Assembly: GCA_017535785.1 (NCBI GenBank)
Contig: JAFXTN010000011.1
Span: 1 to 64,000, forward strand
Reading direction: 5' to 3'
DNA from: Butyrivibrio sp.
GTDB lineage: Bacteria > Bacillota > Clostridia > Lachnospirales > Lachnospiraceae
DNA: 64,000 bases
Shown here: positions 16,626 to 25,626 of the stretch, piece by piece
Position numbering within the stretch: position 1 is the stretch's first letter
How the letters are laid out: every line of letters starts with the position of its first letter
Program-made: the position numbers and the translations under genes
The notes under the pieces: model-generated
Databases searched by the model: none
What the model saw: the letters and a program-made list of their open reading frames with translations, nothing else
What the model was told of the DNA's origin: nothing

Positions 16626-18668
16626 ATGTCTTTTGATGAAAACAGAAATGAGATTAAATTAAAGTACGATGAACTTGTAAAGACCATCAAACATCATATG
16701 GATCTTTATTACAATCAGGATGAGCCTGAAATATCCGATTATGAGTACGATATGCTGATGCAGGAGCTCAAGAGGATAGAGAAGGAGTATCCTGATTTTG
16801 TTATGCCCGATTCTCCGAGTAAGATCGTAGGCGGTGTTGCCAAGAGAGAAGCCGGAGTTAAGGTAAGTCACAATGTACCGATGCTTTCTATAGAGGATGT
16901 CTTCAACAAGGAAGACGTTGAGGCATTTGTAAAGAAGGTTGTTTTGAAATACCCGGAAGCTAAGTTCTCCGTTGAACAAAAGATAGACGGGCTTAGCTTA
17001 TCGCTTAGATATAATAAGGACGCTTCCGATAATATGCTTCATCTTTCGCTTGCTGAGACCAGAGGAGACGGTCTTATCGGTGAGGATGTAACAGCTAATG
17101 CTCTCGTGATACCGGATATCAAGGAAGTCATTGATCTTCCTTACGATTATCTTGAGCTTAGAGGTGAGGTTTACATGTCTCACGAGGCTTTTGAAAAGTT
17201 CAATGAAGAGCAGGAGAAGCTTGGCAAAAAGATTGCTGCCAATCCGAGAAACCTCGCTGCGGGAACACTTCGTCAGCTTGATCCGGCAATTACCAAAGCC
17301 CGCGGCCTTAAGATGTTTGTTTTTAACGTTCAGGACGGACCTGAGGAACTTAGAAAATCCCACTGCGGTGGACTCGATATCCTTGAAAGAGCTGGTGTCA
17401 AAACTGTTTTTCATAAGCTGTGCAATGACGCAGATGAAGTTACAAAGACTATCGATATGATCGGTGAGATGAGAGAAGGCCTTGAATTTGACCTTGACGG
17501 CGCTGTTGTTAAGATCGATCAGGTTGCTTACAGGGATGATTTCCCTGCAGGTTCCAAGTATTCAAGCGGACATATTGCATATAAGTATCCTCCCGAAGAG
17601 AAGATCATCGTCATGGACGAGATACTTGTTGATGTCGGCAGAACAGGAAAGCTTACATTTACAGGAAGCTTCCATGACAGAGAGACCGGTAAACCCGCCA
17701 GACTCTGTGGAACCAGTGTTTCCAGAGCTACTTTACATAATCAGGATTATATTACAGAGAATAAAGTCGGAATAGGCGGTGAATACAAGCTCTATAAGAG
17801 CGGTGAGATCATTCCGAAGCTCAATGGCTGCGTAAAAGAGCCTGAGTATATATACGAGGCGCCTCGAATGTGCCCCGTGTGCGGAAGTCACCTTGTAAGA
17901 GAAGAAGATACTGCTGATATCAGGTGCGTCAATCCTACTTGCCCTGCACAGGTTACAAGAACGATCGCGTATTTTACTTCAAGAGATGCCATGAATATCA
18001 TGGGACTTGGAGATACGCTTGTTGAAGCGCTTGTTTCTGAAGGTTATCTTCATGATTATTCAGATATATATCTGCTCAAAGACCATAGAGATGAGCTCAT
18101 AGAAAAAGGGATCATAGGAAAAGAGAAGAATACCGATAAGCTCCTTAATGAGATTGAGAAGTCAAAAGAAAACGATCCTGTCAGGCTCCTTACCGGACTT
18201 GCGATAAGGAATGTCGGAAAGTCCACGGCAAGAGAGCTTATGAAGCATTTTGACAATCTGCTTGATCTATCGAGAGTTACGGTTGATGGTTTTTTGCAGA
18301 TCCCGGATATCGGAGAGACCACAGCAGGCGATCTTTATGAGTTTTTTCATGATGAGAAGACTCTTTTGATCCTCAATAAGATGAAAGAGCTTGGTCTTAA
18401 TATGGACGCCGTAAAAGAAGAAGGCGCATCCGATAAGCTTGCAGGGATGACTATAGTTGTAACGGGAACACTTCCGAGCCTTGGAAGAAAAGAGGCCGAA
18501 GAGCTTATAATTAAAAACGGCGGAAAGCCGTCAGGCAGCGTTTCCAAGAAGACAAGTCTTGTTCTTGCCGGAGAAGCGGCAGGTAGTAAACTTACCAAGG
18601 CCAATGAGCTCGGAATAAAAGTAATAGATGAAGCCGAATTTATGGAGATGATAAAAGATGCCAATTAA
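16626..18668 (+). CDS. ligA: NAD-dependent DNA ligase
   Basis: Seals nicks in DNA using NAD+. Domains in order: Ia/adenylation with SVEQKIDGLSL (adenylated Lys119), OB fold, four-cysteine zinc finger (CPVC, CVNPTC around residues 410-440), helix-hairpin-helix region and a C-terminal BRCT domain (about 600-680) with VVTGTLPSLGRKEAEE. 680 residues, full length. Start chosen at ATG 16626, eight bases after TTGGGGTG; an in-frame GTG at 16617 lies inside that site. The 3' end overlaps metA by 11 bases. Confidence 0.97.
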   Translation: MSFDENRNEIKLKYDELVKTIKHHMDLYYNQDEPEISDYEYDMLMQELKRIEKEYPDFVMPDSPSKIVGGVAKREAGVKVSHNVPMLSIEDVFNKEDVEAFVKKVVLKYPEAKFSVEQKIDGLSLSLRYNKDASDNMLHLSLAETRGDGLIGEDVTANALVIPDIKEVIDLPYDYLELRGEVYMSHEAFEKFNEEQEKLGKKIAANPRNLAAGTLRQLDPAITKARGLKMFVFNVQDGPEELRKSHCGGLDILERAGVKTVFHKLCNDADEVTKTIDMIGEMREGLEFDLDGAVVKIDQVAYRDDFPAGSKYSSGHIAYKYPPEEKIIVMDEILVDVGRTGKLTFTGSFHDRETGKPARLCGTSVSRATLHNQDYITENKVGIGGEYKLYKSGEIIPKLNGCVKEPEYIYEAPRMCPVCGSHLVREEDTADIRCVNPTCPAQVTRTIAYFTSRDAMNIMGLGDTLVEALVSEGYLHDYSDIYLLKDHRDELIEKGIIGKEKNTDKLLNEIEKSKENDPVRLLTGLAIRNVGKSTARELMKHFDNLLDLSRVTVDGFLQIPDIGETTAGDLYEFFHDEKTLLILNKMKELGLNMDAVKEEGASDKLAGMTIVVTGTLPSLGRKEAEELIIKNGGKPSGSVSKKTSLVLAGEAAGSKLTKANELGIKVIDEAEFMEMIKDAN

Positions 18669-19635
18669 AATACAAAACGATCTTCCGGCAAGGGAGATAC
18701 TTGAACATGAGAATATATTCGTTGTAGATGAGAACAGAGCTTGTCATCAGGATATCAGATCCCTTCAGATCTGTATCCTAAATCTTATGCCTCTTAAGGA
18801 GGACACTGAGCTTCAGCTTCTTCGCTCAATGTCCAATACACCTCTGCAGATAGATGTTTCTTTTATGCAGATGAGTTCACATCACTCAACCAATACTTCT
18901 CCGAACCATTTGAACCGTTTTTATAATACTTTTGAGGAGTTAAAAGACAGAACCTTTGACGGAATGATCATCACAGGAGCTCCGGTAGAGCAAATGCCTT
19001 TTGAAGAAGTGGATTACTGGAAAGAACTTTGCGAGGTCTTTGAGTGGACCAAAACCAACGTAACCTCTACATTTCATATCTGCTGGGGCGCCCAGGCCGG
19101 AATATATTACCACTACGGTATTGATAAAGAGCCATTAACGGAAAAGAGATTCGGTATATATGAGCACAAGGTAATGAACAGGAAGGTTCCGCTTGTAAGA
19201 GGCTTTGATGATGTATTTAAGCTTCCTCATTCAAGACATACCGAGACTCCGGCAGAGAAGATCCATGCGTGCGAAGATCTTGTTGTTCTTGCCGAATCTG
19301 AGATTGCAGGTGTATTTCTTTGTATGAACAAGTCCGGAAGTCAGGTTTTTGCGATGGGACATGCCGAGTACGACAGACTTACGCTTGATGCCGAGTATAA
19401 GAGGGATCTTTCAAAGGGGCTTCCCATTAAGCTGCCAATTAACTATTATCCGGACAACAATCCCGATAATAAGCCTATGCTCCAGTGGAGAAGTCATGCC
19501 AATATCTTATATACAAACTGGCTGAATTATTATGTTTACCAGAATACACCTTATCAGTGGGGGCAGATCCTTGATGAGGAAAAGAGAAAGCTTGCTTCCA
19601 AGGGACTTACCAAGAAACTTCAGTCAGATCTCTAA
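18658..19635 (+). CDS. metA: Homoserine O-acetyltransferase, MetA type
   Basis: Activates homoserine for methionine synthesis. The nucleophile is Cys142 in HICWGAQA; GHAEYD provides the His-x-Glu pair. Residue 111, in GAPVEQ, is Glu. Known from work on the family: Glu at this position favours acetyl-CoA while Gly favours succinyl-CoA, so an acetyltransferase is predicted despite the frequent succinyltransferase label. 325 residues. It overlaps ligA and therefore has no upstream gap that could hold a SAM riboswitch. Confidence 0.93.
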   Translation: MPIKIQNDLPAREILEHENIFVVDENRACHQDIRSLQICILNLMPLKEDTELQLLRSMSNTPLQIDVSFMQMSSHHSTNTSPNHLNRFYNTFEELKDRTFDGMIITGAPVEQMPFEEVDYWKELCEVFEWTKTNVTSTFHICWGAQAGIYYHYGIDKEPLTEKRFGIYEHKVMNRKVPLVRGFDDVFKLPHSRHTETPAEKIHACEDLVVLAESEIAGVFLCMNKSGSQVFAMGHAEYDRLTLDAEYKRDLSKGLPIKLPINYYPDNNPDNKPMLQWRSHANILYTNWLNYYVYQNTPYQWGQILDEEKRKLASKGLTKKLQSDL

Positions 19636-19670
19636 AGCCACATCTGTACTTGCTTTATGGGCTATTATAG

Positions 19671-19699
19671 TTGTAATTACGCACAAAATAAGGTAAAAT
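19671..19699 (+). promoter_or_regulatory. Promoter of the coiled-coil gene at 19773
   Basis: TTGTAA (19671-19676) and TAAAAT (19694-19699) with a 17-base spacer, about 75 bases before the start codon. Confidence 0.6.
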
Positions 19700-19772
19700 A
19701 TTATTGTTAAGTCGTTCATTTTTACCAAAAATCGTGCTTCAAAAAGCGCTGTGCGCAAAGGAGATAATCGTT

Positions 19773-20252
19773 ATGGGTCTTGAAATGGAAAACGAAGAGC
19801 TTGAAACTAAGAATGAACTTAAGAAAAAACCTACAAAGAAGACCAAAGAGATGCTTGAGGAAAATTCGAAGCAGATTGAAGAGCTTAAAGATGAGCAGAT
19901 AAAGCTTAACGAGGTCCTTTCGGAGCTTGATAAGGAAGAAGAGGCTATAGGTACGCGCTCTGCCCTTAAAATGAAGGTTACTCATAAGAAATTCGGTAAC
20001 GGTCAGGTTGTAAAGCAGGAAGGTAAGTACATCGAAGTAAAATTCAAAGATGTCGTTAAGAAATTCGTTCTTCCGGGCTGCATTGCCGATAAGTACCTTG
20101 AAGTCGAAGACGAAGAAGTCTATGAGTACTATGTAAAATGTAATGAAAATCATAAAAAGCGAATGGAAACAGAGCTTAAGATCAAATCAGCAACCTATGC
20201 GATCCAAAGGCATGAGGATGCGATCGATAGATTAAATGCAAAACTTAAATGA
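19773..20252 (+). CDS. Uncharacterised coiled-coil protein with a UvrD/PcrA-tail-like module
   Basis: Function unknown. The 159-residue, highly charged protein has a predicted helical coiled coil (residues about 5-65), a small beta-type module (about 68-115) with VTHKKFGNGQVV and YIEVKFKDVVKKFVLP, and a second helical stretch to the end. The middle module resembles the small Tudor-like tail of UvrD/PcrA helicases (VxHxxFGxGxV pattern), which binds RNA polymerase; that likeness is by eye only. Start chosen at ATG 19773, nine bases after AAGGAG; an upstream in-frame ATG at 19704 has no site. Single gene with own promoter and terminator. Confidence 0.7.
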   Translation: MGLEMENEELETKNELKKKPTKKTKEMLEENSKQIEELKDEQIKLNEVLSELDKEEEAIGTRSALKMKVTHKKFGNGQVVKQEGKYIEVKFKDVVKKFVLPGCIADKYLEVEDEEVYEYYVKCNENHKKRMETELKIKSATYAIQRHEDAIDRLNAKLK

Positions 20253-20261
20253 TCAATAAAA

Positions 20262-20309
20262 AAGGAAAATGTCTATTATTTGATAAAAGACATTTTCCTT
20301 ATTTTTTAA
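20262..20309. terminator. Bidirectional terminator between convergent genes
   Basis: Perfect 13-bp stem, 20262-20274 with 20288-20300, A-run on the left and T-run on the right. It serves the plus-strand coiled-coil gene and overlaps the last codon of the minus-strand gene ending at 20306. Confidence 0.88.
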
Positions 20310-23300
20310 CTTAATTTCCTGTTATCATCAACCTTTTTCTGTGCGGTTGAGAGCATAAGCTTGATACGGTTAAGCTGGTTAACTTCAGATGCACCGGGAT
20401 CGTAATCGATAGCTACGATATTGCATCCGGGATACATGTTGCGCATCTTCTTTATAACGCCTTTTCCGACTACGTGGTTCGGAAGGCATCCAAAAGGCTG
20501 TGTACATACAATATTTGACGCGCCTTCTTTGATGAGTTCAACCATTTCTCCTGTAAGGAACCATCCTTCACCTGTCTGATTGCCGATATCTACGATAGGC
20601 TCGGCATATTCAACAAGCTTATATATAGGCTCGGGCGGAGAGAAGTGAACACTCTTTTTATATGCATCTGTAGCACCGCTGCGAAGTCTTTCAAGGATCC
20701 AGATTCCGAGTCTGCAAAGAGTTGCGGTAACGGGAGATGTTCCAAGCTCTTTTGCCTTATAGATCTGATTGTAGAAGCAGTAGAGCATGAAACCGATAAG
20801 CTCGGGAACAACAGCCTCAGCTCCTTCAGCTTCAAGAAGCTCAACAAGGTGGTTATTTGCAGCGGGAGCGTACTTAACAAGGATCTCGCCTACAACGCCG
20901 ACTCTCGGCTTAACTTCATCAGTGATCTCGATCTTATCAAAGTCTTCAACGATCTGTCTGCAGATCTTCTCGAATTTAAATACATTGTTGTGCTTAGCTG
21001 TAAGGAAATCTATGCATACCTTAAGCCATTTCTTGTGGCAGGCATCTACAGAGCCGGCAACCTTCTCATAAGGCCTCATTCTGTAGACGCATTTCATGAA
21101 TATATCTCCGAAAATAGCAGCATAAGCAGCTTTTACAAACATTCTCTTATCGATCTTAAAGCCGGGATTTGCTTCAAGCTTGGAGAGATTGAGTGATACA
21201 ACGGGAATCTGCTCCATTCCGGCTTTTTTAAGAGCTCTTCTGATAAATCCGATGTAATTGGTAGCTCTGCAACCACCGCCTGTCTGAGACATGATCACAG
21301 CAACCTTATCAAGGTCGTATTTACCGCTGCTAAGCTCATCCATGATCTGACCTACAACCCAAAGAGAAGGGTAACAAGCATCGTTATTTACATACTTAAG
21401 ACCCATATCAATGGCATGTCTGTTGTCATTTTGCATTACAACGAAATTATATCCGCATGAAGAAAATGCAGGCTCTAAGAGGTCGAAGTGTATAGGTGAC
21501 ATCTGAGGACAGAGAATAGTATATCTCTTTCTCATTTCTTCCGTGAAGATAACTCTCTTATTGTCGGTAGAGTTGATGCTTCTGATCTTATTCTTTTGTT
21601 TTCTGACTCTGATAGCGGCAAGAAGAGAACGTACTCTGATCCTTGCGCTTCCGAGGTTGTTTACTTCGTCTATCTTAAGACATGTATAAATCTTATCTGA
21701 ACCTGAGAGGATATCATTGACCTGATCGGTTGTAACAGCGTCAAGACCGCAGCCGAAGGAGTTAAGCTGAATAAGGTCGAGATCTTCTCTGGTTCTGACA
21801 AAAGTAGCTGCAGCATAAAGTCTTGAGTGATACATCCACTGATCGGATACGATAAGTGGTCTGTCAGGCTTTCCGAGGTGTGAAACACTGTCCTCAGTAA
21901 GTACTGCAACACCGTAAGAGCAGATCATATCAGGGATTCCGTGATTGATCTCGGGATCTACATGATAAGGTCTGCCGGCAAGTACGATACCGTGCTTGTT
22001 GTTTTCCTTCATCCAGCGGAGAGTCTCTTCACCTTTTTGTGCGATATCTTTTCTCATCTTGGCCATTTCTTCCCAGCCAAGCTTAGCGGCTCTTATGACT
22101 TCTTCAGCAGGGATCTCGGAAAACTCTTTTACAAGAGATTTTGTTGCAATCTCAAGATTCGTAAATGCCATGAAAGGATTACGGAGCTTTACTTCGCCGT
22201 CCGTGATCGATTCGACGTTGTTCTTGATGTTCTCGGAATATGATGTAACTATAGGGCAGTTGTAGTGGTTTGTTGCGCCCTCGACTTCTTCTCTTTCATA
22301 GAAAAGTCCGGGATAGAAGATGAAGTCAACCTTCTGCTTGATAAGCCACTCGATATGTCCGTGAGACAGCTTAGCAGGATAACATTCCGATTCACTGGGT
22401 ATAGATTCAATACCGAGTTCGTAGATCTGGTGAGTTGATCTTGGTGAAAGCACAACTCTGAAGCCGAGATCGGTAAAGAATGTAAACCAGAAAGGGTAGT
22501 TCTCGTAGAAATTAAGAACTCTGGGTATACCAACAGTACCTCTTGTCGCCTTATCGGGAGTAAGAGGTTCATAACTGAACATTTTCTTATATTTGTAATC
22601 AAACAGATTGGGGATGCCGGCGGCATTTTTTACCTTACCGATACCTCTTTCGCATCTGTTTCCTGAGATGTGCTGACGACCGCCTGTGAACTTATTGATA
22701 GTAAGTCTGCAGTGGTTAGTACATCCCTGGCAGGTAGTCATGCTGGTTGAATATTCGAGTTTGTTGATCTGATCGATAGTGAGCATTGTTGTCTTATAGC
22801 TTGTATCCTCGTTGAATCTGTCTCTTGCTATAAGAGCAGCACCGAAAGCGCCCATGATTCCGGCGATATCGGGGCGTATTGCTTCAGCTCCCGAAATGAT
22901 CTCAAATGCTCTCAAAACGGCGTCGTTATAGAAGGTTCCGCCCTGAACTACGATATGACTTCCAAGATCCTTGGCATCTGAAACCTTGATAACCTTAAAC
23001 AGGGCATTCTTTATAACGGAATATGCAAGACCTGAAGAGATATCAGCTACATCAGCGCCTTCCTTCTGTGCCTGCTTAACTCGTGAATTCATAAATACTG
23101 TACATCTTGTGCCAAGATCCACGGGAGATTTAGCATAAAGGGCTACTTTTGCAAAGTCCTGAACACTGTATGAAAGTGATTTTGCAAAAGTCTCGATGAA
23201 TGAACCGCAGCCCGAAGAGCATGCCTCGTTAAGCTGAACTGAATCAACAGACTGGTTCTTTATATGGATGCACTTCATATCCTGACCGCCGATGTCTAGA

Positions 23301-24556
23301 ATACAGTCAACTTCGGGATCAAAAAAAGCAGCAGCGTTATAATGAGCAATTGTTTCAACTTCGCCGTCATCAAGTAAAAGAGCAGACTTAAGAAGAGCTT
23401 CGCCGTAACCTGTTGAGCAAGCTCTTGTGATATGAACATCTGCGGGCTTAAGTTTATATATTTCCTGAATAGATGAAATAGCAGTCTTAAGCGGACTACC
23501 GTTGTTGCTTGAATAGAATGAGTAGAGAAGATCACCGTCCTCGCTTATAAGCGCACACTTGGTAGTAGTACTTCCTGCGTCAATTCCAAGGAAAGCGTTA
23601 CCCTTATAATCATCAAGCTTTTTGGTCTTTACTTTATAACGATCCTGGCGATTTCTGAAAGCTTTGTACTCATCTTCATTATTAAATAATGGATCGAGAC
23701 GTGATACTTCGGCTTCCATTTCGATCTTATTTGTGAGTTTTCCGACCATCTCGTCCATAGAGTAGGAGACGTCTTCTTTTGCGTTAAGGGCAGAACCTAT
23801 AGCGGCAAAAAGATGTGAATTGTCGGTATCTATCGTATGTTCTTCATCAAGCTTAAGTGTTCTTATGAATGCTTCTTTTAACTGGTCAAGGAAATGTAAG
23901 GGGCCACCTAAGAATGCAACATGGCCTCTGATAGGCTTACCGCAGGCAAGACCTGAGATAGTCTGATTTACAACAGCCTGGAAAATGGAAGCGGAAAGAT
24001 CTTCCTTGGTAGCGCCTTCATTGATGAGCGGCTGAATATCAGACTTGGCAAATACACCGCATCTTGCGGCAATTGTATAAAGTGAGTTGTAGTTCTTGGC
24101 ATACTCATTAAGGCCGGATGCGTCTGTCTGTAAAAGAGCAGCCATCTGGTCGATAAAAGAGCCTGTACCGCCGGCGCAGATACCGTTCATACGCTGCTCG
24201 ACGTTACCGCCTTCAAAATATATGATCTTGGCATCCTCTCCGCCGAGCTCGATAGCTACATCCGTCTTGGGTGCGAGCTCTTTAAGAGAAGTGGAAACCG
24301 CAATTACCTCCTGAACAAAAGGAACGTCCAAGTGCTTTGCGAGAGTAAGTCCGCCTGAACCTGTGATCACAGGGTGGAGCACAACATTACCCGCAGTCTC
24401 TTTGGCTTCTTTAAGAAGTTCTGCAAGTGTTTCCTGGATATTGGCGAAATGTCTCTTATAATCCGAGAAGATTATCTTTTTCTCGGAATCAAGAAGTGCC
24501 ACTTTGACCGTGGTTGAGCCAATATCAATGCCTAATGTATAATCTTTGGATATCAT
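20306..24556 (-). CDS. Fused acyl-CoA dehydratase activator and 2-hydroxyacyl-CoA dehydratase-like protein
   Basis: A 1416-residue fusion. Residues about 6-265 and 322-585 are two ASKHA-type ATPase domains (BcrAD/BadFG): GIDIGSTTVKVALLD with CAGGTGSF, and GIDAGSTTTKCAL with CSSGCGSF; such activators hold a 4Fe-4S cluster between subunits and inject low-potential electrons by ATP hydrolysis. A CoA-activase/DUF2229 region follows (CQGCTNHC near 620), then an HgdB-like region (about 1000-1400) with NDACYP, TGGGCR and PFGCLPNH cysteines. Family knowledge: related proteins bind double-cubane clusters; the substrate is unknown. Start ATG 24556, six bases after GAGG. Single gene, convergent with 19773. 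Confidence 0.88.
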   Translation of the reverse strand: MISKDYTLGIDIGSTTVKVALLDSEKKIIFSDYKRHFANIQETLAELLKEAKETAGNVVLHPVITGSGGLTLAKHLDVPFVQEVIAVSTSLKELAPKTDVAIELGGEDAKIIYFEGGNVEQRMNGICAGGTGSFIDQMAALLQTDASGLNEYAKNYNSLYTIAARCGVFAKSDIQPLINEGATKEDLSASIFQAVVNQTISGLACGKPIRGHVAFLGGPLHFLDQLKEAFIRTLKLDEEHTIDTDNSHLFAAIGSALNAKEDVSYSMDEMVGKLTNKIEMEAEVSRLDPLFNNEDEYKAFRNRQDRYKVKTKKLDDYKGNAFLGIDAGSTTTKCALISEDGDLLYSFYSSNNGSPLKTAISSIQEIYKLKPADVHITRACSTGYGEALLKSALLLDDGEVETIAHYNAAAFFDPEVDCILDIGGQDMKCIHIKNQSVDSVQLNEACSSGCGSFIETFAKSLSYSVQDFAKVALYAKSPVDLGTRCTVFMNSRVKQAQKEGADVADISSGLAYSVIKNALFKVIKVSDAKDLGSHIVVQGGTFYNDAVLRAFEIISGAEAIRPDIAGIMGAFGAALIARDRFNEDTSYKTTMLTIDQINKLEYSTSMTTCQGCTNHCRLTINKFTGGRQHISGNRCERGIGKVKNAAGIPNLFDYKYKKMFSYEPLTPDKATRGTVGIPRVLNFYENYPFWFTFFTDLGFRVVLSPRSTHQIYELGIESIPSESECYPAKLSHGHIEWLIKQKVDFIFYPGLFYEREEVEGATNHYNCPIVTSYSENIKNNVESITDGEVKLRNPFMAFTNLEIATKSLVKEFSEIPAEEVIRAAKLGWEEMAKMRKDIAQKGEETLRWMKENNKHGIVLAGRPYHVDPEINHGIPDMICSYGVAVLTEDSVSHLGKPDRPLIVSDQWMYHSRLYAAATFVRTREDLDLIQLNSFGCGLDAVTTDQVNDILSGSDKIYTCLKIDEVNNLGSARIRVRSLLAAIRVRKQKNKIRSINSTDNKRVIFTEEMRKRYTILCPQMSPIHFDLLEPAFSSCGYNFVVMQNDNRHAIDMGLKYVNNDACYPSLWVVGQIMDELSSGKYDLDKVAVIMSQTGGGCRATNYIGFIRRALKKAGMEQIPVVSLNLSKLEANPGFKIDKRMFVKAAYAAIFGDIFMKCVYRMRPYEKVAGSVDACHKKWLKVCIDFLTAKHNNVFKFEKICRQIVEDFDKIEITDEVKPRVGVVGEILVKYAPAANNHLVELLEAEGAEAVVPELIGFMLYCFYNQIYKAKELGTSPVTATLCRLGIWILERLRSGATDAYKKSVHFSPPEPIYKLVEYAEPIVDIGNQTGEGWFLTGEMVELIKEGASNIVCTQPFGCLPNHVVGKGVIKKMRNMYPGCNIVAIDYDPGASEVNQLNRIKLMLSTAQKKVDDNRKLS

Positions 24557-24595
24557 AAAAAACCTCACTTATATAATAAGTAGACAAGCTTAATC

Positions 24596-24624
24596 ATTAT
24601 AATGCACTAATTGGATAAAATCAA
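24596..24624 (-). promoter_or_regulatory. Promoter of the activator-dehydratase gene
   Basis: On the minus strand TTGATT (24619-24624) and a perfect TATAAT (24596-24601) are 17 bases apart, about 40 bases before the start codon. Divergent from the rhomboid-like operon promoter 50 bases away. Confidence 0.75.
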
Positions 24625-24673
24625 ATAAATGAGCTTTTTGCAAAAGGGCTGAAAATGCGATAAAAAGGGCGTA

Positions 24674-24702
24674 TTTACAATAACCTTTGCCGATGATAAA
24701 AT
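24674..24702 (+). promoter_or_regulatory. Promoter of the rhomboid-like/sigma-like operon
   Basis: TTTACA (24674-24679) and TAAAAT (24697-24702) with a 17-base spacer, 36 bases before the first start codon. Confidence 0.65.
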
Positions 24703-24738
24703 CATATGATCAGCTTTGTTTAGGAAACGAGGGTATTT

Positions 24739-25617
24739 ATGAATAATTTTATAAACAACTTGGAAAGAAAATACGGAAGGTTTGCGATCGCTAATCTTAC
24801 CAAATATATCATAGGTCTTTATATTGTAGGTTATGTGCTTCAGCTCGCGCCTAGCAGCGTCAATTTTGTTCATTTGCTGTCGCTTAATCCGGAACTGATC
24901 TTACAGGGGCAGATATGGAGGATCATTACTTGGATCCTAATCCCGCCGGAATCTTTCAGTATCCTTATAATAATCACACTTATTTTTTACTATTTTGTCG
25001 GAAATACGATGGAGCGTACGATCGGAACATTCAGGTATAACCTGTTTATTTTCTCCGGAATGATCCTTATGATCATCGCTGCTTTTGCTTCTTACTTTTT
25101 ATTTAAGGGCGCAATTCCTGCAAGTGCCGAGGAACTGCCTCTGTATATACAGTATTTTTCTTTTTCTTTCAGCACCTATTATATCCAGATGACTGTATTT
25201 ATATCATTTGCGATCTGTTATCCTGATATGACGGTTCTTTTTATGATGTTTATTCCGCTGAAAGTAAAGTGGCTTGCTTATTTCTACAGCGCTATCATTC
25301 TATATGATTGTTATAGAGCACTTCAGATCTCCAACTATTTTATGATCGCTGCGGTTGTATCACAGGCTATAAATCTTTTGCTGTTTTACTTAAGCCTTGG
25401 AAAACTTAATCACCTTCGTCCTAAGGAAGTTAAGCGCAGAACCGAGTTTAAGAAAAATACTCAGATGAGACCTAAGGGGATCACAAGACATAAATGTGCT
25501 GTTTGCGGCAGAACGGAAGAGGATGATCCTAATCTTGAGTTCAGATTCTGCTCAAAGTGTAACGGCAACTATGAATATTGCCAGGATCATCTTTTTAATC
25601 ACGAGCATGTGAAATAA
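24739..25617 (+). CDS. Rhomboid-like membrane protein without catalytic residues, with C-terminal zinc ribbon
   Basis: About six membrane segments (residues 24-40, 60-90, 100-123, 140-160, 162-190, 198-222) and the rhomboid-type L1 pattern GQIWRIITWILIP. No GxSG appears in the fourth segment (region SFSFSTYYIQMT) and no AHxxG histidine in the last, so a protease is unlikely; the fold assignment is by motif. The cytoplasmic tail (about 225-292) carries CAVC (253-256), CSKC (271-274) and CQDHLFNHEH (281-290), enough for one or two zinc sites. First gene of a three-gene operon, 9 bases before the sigma-like gene. Confidence 0.75.
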   Translation: MNNFINNLERKYGRFAIANLTKYIIGLYIVGYVLQLAPSSVNFVHLLSLNPELILQGQIWRIITWILIPPESFSILIIITLIFYYFVGNTMERTIGTFRYNLFIFSGMILMIIAAFASYFLFKGAIPASAEELPLYIQYFSFSFSTYYIQMTVFISFAICYPDMTVLFMMFIPLKVKWLAYFYSAIILYDCYRALQISNYFMIAAVVSQAINLLLFYLSLGKLNHLRPKEVKRRTEFKKNTQMRPKGITRHKCAVCGRTEEDDPNLEFRFCSKCNGNYEYCQDHLFNHEHVK

Positions 25618-25626
25618 GGAGCCATA

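Noticed and set aside
18600..18660. SAM riboswitch before metA
   Set aside because: metA overlaps the end of ligA, leaving no leader; nothing resembling the S-box fold precedes ligA either.
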